Shown: in pieces, positions 6,243-12,603 of the stretch
Numbering within the stretch: the stretch's first letter is position 1
How the letters are laid out: each line of letters begins with the position of its first letter
NCBI GenBank assembly: GCA_012512865.1
Contig: JAAZDH010000018.1
Location: forward strand, 1 to 14,735
DNA from: Clostridiaceae bacterium
GTDB lineage: Bacteria > Bacillota > Clostridia > Acetivibrionales > DUMC01
DNA: 14,735 bases
Direction of reading: 5' to 3'
Notes under the pieces: model-generated
Database searches by the model: none
Told to the model about the DNA's origin: nothing
The model's input: only the letters and a program-made list of their open reading frames with translations
Translations under genes and position numbers: made by a program

Positions 6243-6345
6243 GGACTCATGCAGGAGGAACGTCATTTCCTTCATTCAGAATACCTCGAAGGCAAGTTCT
6301 AATGTCATTTACTAGTTCAAATGAGTCCATGAGCGTTCCTCCTGC
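6243..6345. repeat. interleaved inverted repeats (12 bp and 8 bp)
   Basis: GCAGGAGGAACG (6251-6262) is the exact reverse complement of 6334-6345, and GGACTCAT (6243-6250) is the exact reverse complement of 6321-6328. The left copies are adjacent (GGACTCATGCAGGAGGAACG); the right copies are separated by 5 nt and stand in an order that makes the two pairings cross rather than nest. No target-site duplication flanks the unit, so a MITE-like origin is possible but unsupported. Confidence 0.7.
6247..6330 (-). CDS. candidate 27-residue peptide with sequestered ribosome site
   Basis: ATG 6330 is preceded by a perfect AGGAGG at 7 nt spacing and opens a 27-codon frame (MDSFELVNDIRTCLRGILN, then EGNDVPPA) ending at TGA 6249-6247. 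The product is acidic, has one Cys, and has no signal peptide. I do not recognise it. The frame lies inside the interleaved repeats: the ribosome site (6345-6334) is exactly complementary to the codons GTT CCT CCT GC at the 3' end of the same frame. It could be a regulatory or toxin-like peptide, a fragment of a decayed gene, or chance. No promoter was identified. Confidence 0.35.
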   Translation of the reverse strand: MDSFELVNDIRTCLRGILNEGNDVPPA

Positions 6346-6435
6346 AGACCGCTTTGACAACTAAGACTTTATGGGCAAACTCCTAGCTTTAAATATTAGA
6401 AATGTTATCCTGCAGAGACATCATCACAAGCATCA

Positions 6436-7674
6436 TCACCTTAAAAGAGTATCATTGTTAAGTGCTTCTTTCTGTTCAGGACCACTTGGTCCAGCAGCCA
6501 AAATCGGTTGTCCGAATATTTCTCCCAATTGTTCATTTCCCCATCTATATGCGCATAAGCTATTAGGATTTGTATAATCCTTATCAAAATAGGAAGGCCA
6601 TGTAGATGTTCCTACTGCTCTTCCTGTACCTGTTGCCGGGAAAAATTCAAAGGTTTCAAGGCAATTCCATGTATCCCATGCAGTACCTGCGCTACATTCA
6701 TCTTTTAATTTAGCTATTATAATGTTTTTGTAGACATGGCTCCCCGGGTCCTTCCACATTCCATGAGAGCCTTTGGCACAGTATGCTACAATATGGGTTG
6801 AATCTACTTTGGTTACTTCATCCCAGGTATAAACATTTACAAAATCATGAGAAGAATAGCATACAAGAACAGGTTTTACATAGTTTTTTCCTTCGTATGT
6901 AAACTTCGCAAGTCTTACGGTTACATGCTCCCAATCTCCCACATGGTTGCCAAATTCTTGTCCTAATACTACTTTCCCATAATTGTAGGGAGAAAATTGC
7001 CAATATGACAGGTCAACATTATTATATGTTTTTTCCGTCCAAAAAGAATAGCATACCGCACTTTCCTGGTCTCCTGCAAAGAAGGGCAACTTATGAGTAG
7101 GACTGCTAAGTGGCTGTAGGGTCGTGTAACTGTATTTGTTATAGCTAGTATTAAAATATCTTTGCAAATAAGGTAGTGCCCATTCTACCGAAGAAGCCCA
7201 ATACGTTTCGCCAACAGCCATCCATATCCTCGGAGCAAAGGTTCGAAGGATCTGAGCCTTACTTACGTCATCAAATTCGTCAACCTGTATACATGTTGCA
7301 TCAACTGGATTTACAGTTTCAACTTTTATACTGGAAGTAACATCATTAAAATCCGACAACCAATTGTCGTCTGCTGTCAGTACCTTCGTACTTCCGGAAA
7401 ATCCTGCATCCTTATATAATGTGACCTTATAACCCGGCGCAACTCTTATAGAAGATATAGTATCATTTCCTACACCACCAGGAGCTGTTAAATAAGATAC
7501 ATCATACATGCCCGTATCAAATGACTGAGAGGTGCCTTCAAACTCAGAGTCTTTATATACTGTTACGGGCGGGTAACCATTTGCGTGTACTACCGGTTGA
7601 ATTTCTGGCATGATTAACACAAGTAAAGCAGAAATAACAGAAATAATAATAACCTTTACCATATGTTTTCTCAT
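6436..7674 (-). CDS. secreted beta/gamma-crystallin and Vps62-domain protein
   Basis: This 412-residue exported protein has a signal peptide at residues 1-31 (basic start, hydrophobic core, VHA before the cut). Residues about 36-118 form a beta/gamma-crystallin domain of two Greek-key motifs, each with the calcium-binding signature (N/D)(N/D)xx(S/T)S: NDTISS at 70-75 and NDVTSS at 110-115. From residue about 142 the protein matches the Vps62 family: FAPRIWM, SSVEWALPYLQRYF, GNHVGDWEHVTVRL (242-255) and AKGSHGMW (300-307), with invariant-looking His, Asp and Trp. In this family the function is unknown; the crystallin part should bind calcium and stabilise the protein or tether it extracellularly. 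ATG 7674 has only a weak ribosome site (GATGG), and a second Met at residue 5 is possible. A TATAGT hexamer (7755-7760) lies upstream without a good -35. It stands alone, beside decayed genes. Confidence 0.85.
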   Translation of the reverse strand: MRKHMVKVIIISVISALLVLIMPEIQPVVHANGYPPVTVYKDSEFEGTSQSFDTGMYDVSYLTAPGGVGNDTISSIRVAPGYKVTLYKDAGFSGSTKVLTADDNWLSDFNDVTSSIKVETVNPVDATCIQVDEFDDVSKAQILRTFAPRIWMAVGETYWASSVEWALPYLQRYFNTSYNKYSYTTLQPLSSPTHKLPFFAGDQESAVCYSFWTEKTYNNVDLSYWQFSPYNYGKVVLGQEFGNHVGDWEHVTVRLAKFTYEGKNYVKPVLVCYSSHDFVNVYTWDEVTKVDSTHIVAYCAKGSHGMWKDPGSHVYKNIIIAKLKDECSAGTAWDTWNCLETFEFFPATGTGRAVGTSTWPSYFDKDYTNPNSLCAYRWGNEQLGEIFGQPILAAGPSGPEQKEALNNDTLLR

Positions 7675-8101
7675 AATAAAATACCATCTTTCCCAATAAA
7701 ATTTTATTTGTGCAGTTTATAATTTTCATTTTTTGAAGTTTATTTTATAAATATACTATACATTCTGAATGAATATTCGTGCCTTCGATAACATTATGAC
7801 ACTCTATTTCCATACCCAGCTTGGTACTCCTGTATCCAGCTTGGTCCTGGAAATTTTGCAAAAGAAGTATTTTGGTAGAATTAAGAAACGATGTTTTTGT
7901 TTGTTGGATTAGGTTAGGAATTTTAAGCCACTTTTTGCTTTATTACTTGTTCGATTCTTTTGTCACACTAATTACTTTGTTACATTACTTAAAACTTCAA
8001 TTCATCACCTCCCTGTATCCTTTATCCTGGGCTATGGATGCAATCAAAAGTTATGGCTGCACTTTAGAGCTACAGGCGCTATTTATCTTTTTTCTCTGCA
8101 T
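7675..8101. other. intergenic region with possible gene remnants
   Basis: No intact gene is visible in these 427 bp. A 10-bp direct repeat CCAGCTTGGT occurs at 7817-7826 and 7837-7846 (20-bp period). A perfect 11-bp palindrome CATTCTGAATG (7761-7771) abuts GAATATTC (7771-7778) just upstream of the crystallin gene and could be an operator. On the minus strand a strong ribosome site GGGAGGTG near 8013-8006 faces TTG AAG TTT TAA, a frame closed at once by repeated stops. A 108-codon plus-strand frame from TTG 7821 has no ribosome site and an implausible composition. Confidence 0.4.
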
Positions 8102-8188
8102 TCAGGCAATATTTCTGCATGCACTTAGTAAAAGCACAAGAAAATAGCACACCATTTTCACCGGCAAATATCCTTTTCCATTGCCCAT
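8102..8188 (-). CDS. tiny ORF resembling a lone lipoprotein signal peptide
   Basis: Immediately after the ATPase F stop codon (8191-8189) an ATG at 8188 opens 28 codons ending at TGA 8104-8102. The product is MGNGKGYLPVKMVCYFLVLL, then LSACRNIA. It has a basic start, a hydrophobic core and a good lipobox (L-S-A-C), and ends four residues after the Cys. A GTG at 8161, nine bases behind AAAGGA, would give a tidier 19-residue version. It may be the stump of a truncated lipoprotein gene, a functional signal-peptide-derived peptide, or chance. The only context is that it directly follows an oligopeptide-type importer and could be translated by coupling to it. Confidence 0.3.
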   Translation of the reverse strand: MGNGKGYLPVKMVCYFLVLLLSACRNIA

Positions 8189-9214
8189 TCATTGAACTTG
8201 CCCAATACCACTCAGCCTTAATTTGTTAGCATAATGGCATGCAACATAGTGCCCATCCTCAAGTTCATATAATTCTGGTATCACGCTGTCGCATTCCTTT
8301 CCCCTATAGGGGCACCTCGGATGAAAATGACATCCGGCAGGCGGATTGGAGGGAATTGGCACCTCTCCCTGTAAAATAATCCTGCGCATTTTCCTTTCGG
8401 GATCAGGGTTTGGAACTGCAGATAACAATGCTTCCGTGTATGGATGTTTCGGATATGAGTACATTTTTTCAGTAGGCGCTAGCTCTACAATTCTCCCCAA
8501 GTACATTACAGCAACTCTATCTGATATATATTCCACGACAGAAAGGTCATGCGCTATAAAAATATATGTCATCTTATATTCAGCTTGCAAATCTTTTAGA
8601 ATATTTATAATCTGAGCTTGAATGGACACATCCAGTGCAGAGACCGGTTCATCGCACACAATAATGTCCGGCAAAGTAATAAGAGCCCGTGCAATTCCAA
8701 TACGTTGGCGCTGTCCACCGGAAAATGCATGGGGGTATCTTTTTAAATAGCTAATATCAAGTCCTGTTGCCTTACCTATCTCCTTGACACGGTCATCGAT
8801 CTCGGGCTTGCTTAACTTGTAGCAAGCTTTAAGCGGTTCACTTATAATATCATATACGGTCATCCTGGGGTCAAGGGAAGAATACGGATCCTGGAAAATC
8901 ATTTGAATCCTTTTCCTTAAATCTTTATATTCCTCTTCTTTTGCTTTCAGAAAATCTATTTTGGTGCCATCTTCCATATAATACATGACCTGGCCTGATG
9001 TGGCATCTATCCCCCTAACTATGCACCGTCCCAACGTGGTTTTGCCGCATCCCGATTCACCCACTAACCCGAAAGTCTCTCCTCTTTTAACAAAAAATGA
9101 AATATCAGATACTGCCTTTATCGTGGGAGTTTTTCCATATCCAAATAACTTGGTTTTTACATTAAATTCTTTTGTAAGATTTTTTATTTCCAATATAATA
9201 TCAGATTTAGACAT
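8189..9214 (-). CDS. OppF/DppF-type ABC transporter ATPase
   Basis: This is one of the two ATPases powering the importer of this operon at the cytoplasmic face of the membrane. In its 341 residues: Walker A GESGCGKT (52-59), Q-loop Q108, signature FSGGQRQR (164-171), Walker B IIVCDEP (184-190), and H-loop H222. The C-terminal oligopeptide-family extension carries four Cys (C295, C301, C308, C326; spacing x5, x6, x17). In a related DppD such a cysteine set holds an iron-sulfur cluster, so one is possible here. ATG 9214 lies within the end of the ATPase D gene (8-nt overlap), with GGAGG 7 nt upstream, indicating translational coupling. All catalytic motifs are intact. The F-type is assigned from the HPRCPYRGKEC-type tail and its last place in the operon. 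No terminator was seen downstream. Confidence 0.93.
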   Translation of the reverse strand: MSKSDIILEIKNLTKEFNVKTKLFGYGKTPTIKAVSDISFFVKRGETFGLVGESGCGKTTLGRCIVRGIDATSGQVMYYMEDGTKIDFLKAKEEEYKDLRKRIQMIFQDPYSSLDPRMTVYDIISEPLKACYKLSKPEIDDRVKEIGKATGLDISYLKRYPHAFSGGQRQRIGIARALITLPDIIVCDEPVSALDVSIQAQIINILKDLQAEYKMTYIFIAHDLSVVEYISDRVAVMYLGRIVELAPTEKMYSYPKHPYTEALLSAVPNPDPERKMRRIILQGEVPIPSNPPAGCHFHPRCPYRGKECDSVIPELYELEDGHYVACHYANKLRLSGIGQVQ

Positions 9215-10277
9215 CGGCAGCCTCCGTTTCTTGTTTTATGTAATTGTCCTGTTTTATATTATCGTAATTATTGTAAAGGAAGCATTTTACCATATGGTCT
9301 TCAGATAGCTGGATCTCGGGAACTTTCTGCTTGTTGCATATACCATCCATCCTGTATTCACACCTTTCGTAGAAGTGGCATGCGGGAGGTAAATCAAGGG
9401 GCAGCGGAACATTGCCTTCTATTGAGTATAGTCTCTCTTTTTTTCTTCCCATCTTTGGAATGGATTTAATCAAGCCCTTTGTATACGGATGCCTGGGATT
9501 CCTGAATAGTTCTTTAACTGATGCCCTTTCTACTATTTCTCCTAAATACATTACAGCAACTTCATCGCAAATCTCGGCTATAACACCCAGGTTATGAGTG
9601 ATAAAAAGTATTGCCATTTCATATTCCTTTTGCAACTGGTTCATTAATTCAAGCACCTGGGCCTGTATTGTAACATCAAGTGCTGTTGTAGGCTCGTCGG
9701 CAATTAATAGATCCGGATTACAGGAAAGTGCCATTGCAATCATTGCTCTTTGCCTCATTCCTCCAGAAAACTCATGGGGGTATTGATTTATTCTCTTTTC
9801 AGCATCAGCAATTCCGACACGTTTTAGCATGTTTATTGCGACTTCTTTTGCTTCTTTTTTATTTTTCATTTTATGTATTAGAATATTTTCCATGATTTGA
9901 TTACCTATTGTATGTAAAGGTGAAAAAGCCGTCATAGGTTCCTGGAAAATCATTGATATTTTCTTGCCGCGAATATCTCGAATTTCAGCGCTATCTTTTT
10001 CCAACTCAAGCAGATTTATAATTTCATTTTTTTCACTGTCGTAAAATAATACTTCTCCTGTAGTCTGGCAAATATCCGGGTTTATACTAATAATAGCCTT
10101 ACTTGTAAGGCTTTTCCCACAACCTGATTCACCGACAAGTCCCATGGTTTTTCCCCTTTTTATTGGAAAACTGACACCGTCCACGGCTTTCAGAATGCCC
10201 TCGTCCAATTTTATATGCACCTTCAGGTTCCTGACTTCGAGCAGTATATCATTATTTTTTCTATCTTCACACCTCAT
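9207..10277 (-). CDS. OppD/DppD-type ABC transporter ATPase
   Basis: This is the partner ATPase of the importer, 356 residues. Walker A is GESGCGKS (49-56), Q-loop Q112, signature EFSGGMRQR (169-177), Walker B LLIADEP (190-196), and H-loop H228. Four Cys in the C-terminal extension (C300, C306, C314, C332; spacing x5, x7, x17) match the proposed iron-sulfur motif of this subfamily. The C-terminus is extended by a polar Asn/Lys/Asp tail rich in Tyr. ATG 10277 follows GGAG at about 8 nt. Just upstream a nine-codon frame (ATG 10300 to TGA 10274) has its own AAGGGAAG site and overlaps this start as ATGA, so a coupled leader peptide may help initiation. It lies 68 bp after permease C and overlaps the ATPase F gene by 8 nt. 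No defect was seen. Confidence 0.93.
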   Translation of the reverse strand: MRCEDRKNNDILLEVRNLKVHIKLDEGILKAVDGVSFPIKRGKTMGLVGESGCGKSLTSKAIISINPDICQTTGEVLFYDSEKNEIINLLELEKDSAEIRDIRGKKISMIFQEPMTAFSPLHTIGNQIMENILIHKMKNKKEAKEVAINMLKRVGIADAEKRINQYPHEFSGGMRQRAMIAMALSCNPDLLIADEPTTALDVTIQAQVLELMNQLQKEYEMAILFITHNLGVIAEICDEVAVMYLGEIVERASVKELFRNPRHPYTKGLIKSIPKMGRKKERLYSIEGNVPLPLDLPPACHFYERCEYRMDGICNKQKVPEIQLSEDHMVKCFLYNNYDNIKQDNYIKQETEAADV

Positions 10278-10345
10278 ATTGTCTCCATCTCCAATTTCAT
10301 AATGCTTCCCTTTTCATCATATAGTTTTCATATAGCAGGTTTAAA

Positions 10346-11493
10346 CTATTTATAAGGGTCTGCAGCATCACGTAAACCATCTCCGAAAAAATTAAATGTT
10401 AATACCGTAATAATAACATAAACTAAAGGGATTAGTTTCCATGGATATAAAGCTACATTCTGAATCTCTTGAGCTTCCTGCAGCAATACCCCCCAACTGG
10501 TAGCCGGTGATCGTATGCCTAAACCGAGAAAACTCATTGATGTCTCACCTATAATCATACCCGGGATGCCTAAAGTCATATTAACTATTAAATAACTTAG
10601 AAATCCCGGTATAAGGTGAACAAAAATTATTTAAAGTCGCTTAAGCCTGCAATCTTTGCTGCCATAACATAGTCTTCATTTCTTAATGATAGAAATTTAC
10701 TCCGAACAACCCGGGCAAGACCTGTCCATTCAATGAATGAAAGTATAATAGTAATATAAAGATATACCTGAACAACAGGTATTTGCGGGGGTATGGCAGC
10801 GGACAAGGTCATCCAAAGGGGCAAAGTCGGAAAACAGCGCAATATTTCTATTATACGTTGTATAATCGAGTCTACGACCCCTCCAAAATATCCTGAAATT
10901 CCGCCTATTAAAATACCAAGGATAAAACTTAATAATATCCCTGCAAGAGGAATTGTTAAAGAAATTTGACTTCCCAGGAGGATACGGGAGAATAAATCGC
11001 GCCCCATATTATCGGTTCCGAATAAAAATAACTTGCCAGGACTGTCAACTCCAAATAAATGCAAATCTGTTTTTATAAGGCCTAAAAATTTATACTCCTC
11101 GCCCCTGACAAAAAACTTAACCGGGTACTTGGTTTCAGTATCAATTGTAAAGATCTTTCTTAAAGTTTCCGGATGCCTTTCGGTCTTTAGACCATAAACA
11201 AAAGGCCTAAAACGGAATTCTCCTTCCTTGTCAAACCAATGTATTTTAACAGGAGGACAATTAATGTATTTACTGTCATAGCTTGTTAACCCTTGAGGCG
11301 CTATAAATTGGGCAAATAAAGCCTGCAAGTACAAAAGCAAAAGAATAAAAACACTTATGCAGGCAAGCTTATGCCTTTTTAGTTTCCGCCACATTAATTT
11401 CCATTGGGAAGCCATGTAAAAAGCTTCGGTTGCCTTCTCTTTATCTTTTTTCATTTTAAAAATGCCAGGAAAATTAATTAATCGTGTTCTCAT
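10346..11493 (-). pseudogene. OppC/DppC-type permease gene with one-base frameshift
   Basis: This should be the second membrane subunit of the importer. The first frame (ATG 11493 to TAA 10629-10627) gives an N-terminal membrane helix near residue 50, a long extracytoplasmic loop of about 90 residues, GTDNMGRDLFSRILLGSQISL, and further helices, stopping in the EAA loop at EDYVMAAKIAGLSDFK. After one missing base near 10627-10635 the protein resumes as IIFVHLIPGFLSYLIVNMTL and continues through IIGETSMSFLGLGIRSP to its normal end (10348-10346). Restoring one A would give a 382-residue intact protein. The site is TTTAAATAATTTTT, not a canonical slippery heptamer. I prefer ATG 11493 to 11523, since AGGGA lies 7 nt before it and it clears the permease B stop by 10 nt. 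Real decay, sequencing error, or recoding are the options, in that order of plausibility uncertain between the first two. Confidence 0.85.
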
Positions 11494-11503
11494 ATTCATA
11501 TCC

Positions 11504-12502
11504 CTATTTCCCTTTTTTCTCATAACGAATCCTAGGATCTAACCATGCTAATAGCAAATCGGAAATCAAAGTTCCCAAAAGAGTAAGAACGGTCATCAAC
11601 AATAACCAGGTACCTGCAAGATACATGTCCTGGTTTAGTAATGCCTTATGCATAACAGGTCCCTGGGTTGGCAGGTTCAATACAATTGCCGTAATTGTTG
11701 AGCCAGTAAATATGGACGTTAATGACCAACCTATCGTACTGATTATGGGATTAATTGCTGCACGCACAGGATATTTGAATAATATGCGTCTTTCCGGGAG
11801 ACCCTTAGCTCTTGCCGTTATCACATACTGCTTGTTCAACTCATCAAGCAATTGTCCCCTCATTACCCTAATTAATCCGCATGTATTTGCAGTTCCTATT
11901 ACAATAACTGGAATAATCATGTGTTTTAAAAGGTCGAGTATCTTTGCCCAGGTCCACGCACTTTCAACATATTCGGAAGATATCAGCCCAATCATGGGAT
12001 TCCCAAAATACTTAAACGATAAGTACATTAAAACGATGGCAAAAAGAAAATTCGGCGTACCCATACCAAAAAAACCAATTATGGTAAAAATATAATCGCC
12101 GATAGAATATTGCTTTACAGCACTAAATATCCCAATGGGAATCGCCACAATATATGTAAAAAGCATAGTAACAAGAGATACCATAATTGTAATGCCCAAG
12201 TATTGTTTAATAACGGAGATAACCGGACGTTTATATGTAAAAGAATAACCAAAATCTCCCCTGGTAATAATGCCGCTTATCCATTTAAAATACTGGACAT
12301 ACCATGGCTTATCCAGGCCATAATCCTGTCTCATTCTCTCAAGAGCTTGTTTATCAATAGTTTCCCCTTCTTGTACGGCTTTAGCTGTATAAACACTTAA
12401 AAAATCGCCCGGGGGTAACTGGATTAATAAAAATATTACTATTGATATGAAAATCGTAGTAGGGATGATATAAAGTATTCTACGGACAATATATTTCAGC
12501 AT
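11504..12502 (-). CDS. OppB/DppB-type ABC transporter permease
   Basis: This is the first membrane subunit of the importer, 332 residues and normal for the family. It begins MLKYIVRRILYIIPTTIFIS, a helix typical of OppB/DppB proteins, then GLDKPWYVQYFKWISGI and GDFGYSFTYKRPV. About six membrane segments follow (near 10-30, 100-130, 135-165, 195-215, 255-280 and 295-320). The cytoplasmic EAA-type coupling loop reads YVITARAKGLPERRILFKYPVRAAINP, which would dock on one ATPase (positions about 225-251; given here in two reading blocks because the key residues are ARAKG and the KYPVR region). ATG 12502 follows AAGGGGGA at about 5 nt. It lies 101 bp after the binding-protein gene, with a strong hairpin in between, and its 3' end holds the ribosome site of permease C. 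No lesion was seen. Confidence 0.92.
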   Translation of the reverse strand: MLKYIVRRILYIIPTTIFISIVIFLLIQLPPGDFLSVYTAKAVQEGETIDKQALERMRQDYGLDKPWYVQYFKWISGIITRGDFGYSFTYKRPVISVIKQYLGITIMVSLVTMLFTYIVAIPIGIFSAVKQYSIGDYIFTIIGFFGMGTPNFLFAIVLMYLSFKYFGNPMIGLISSEYVESAWTWAKILDLLKHMIIPVIVIGTANTCGLIRVMRGQLLDELNKQYVITARAKGLPERRILFKYPVRAAINPIISTIGWSLTSIFTGSTITAIVLNLPTQGPVMHKALLNQDMYLAGTWLLLMTVLTLLGTLISDLLLAWLDPRIRYEKKGK

Positions 12503-12525
12503 CTAAATCCCCCTTAAATAAAACC

Positions 12526-12565
12526 TATTTACCAGGGTGAATAATAATATTCACCCTGGTAAATA
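12526..12565 (-). promoter_or_regulatory. 18-bp intercistronic hairpin after the binding-protein gene
   Basis: TATTTACCAGGGTGAATA (12526-12543) is the exact reverse complement of 12548-12565, with a 4-nt loop. It is the strongest stem in the window. On the minus strand it lies 38 nt past the binding-protein stop and 23 nt before the permease B start. The following bases (GGTTTTATTT) are only moderately U-rich. Such stems commonly stop 3' exonucleases or attenuate transcription so that the binding protein is made in excess over the membrane subunits; that role is inferred. Confidence 0.75.
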
Positions 12566-12603
12566 TAATAAAATAATTCAATTAATTAATAATCTTGCTT
12601 GTT

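Noticed and set aside
6243..6345. MITE or insertion-sequence ends
   Set aside because: The 12-bp inverted repeats could be terminal repeats, but flanking bases show no target duplication and no second copy exists in the window.
7821..8147. 108-codon plus-strand ORF starting with TTG
   Set aside because: No ribosome site, rare start, and a composition of scattered hydrophobic, Cys and Trp residues expected from translating AT-rich non-coding DNA; no family resemblance.
8152..8200. Intrinsic terminator after the ATPase F gene
   Set aside because: Only a TTGCCCA direct repeat was found; no stem-loop followed by a U-run on the minus strand.
10625..10640. Programmed -1 ribosomal frameshift in permease C
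   Set aside because: A -1 slip on AAA would give the right product, but C TTT AAA T lacks the X XXY YYZ pattern and no following pseudoknot is evident; mutation or base-calling error is simpler.
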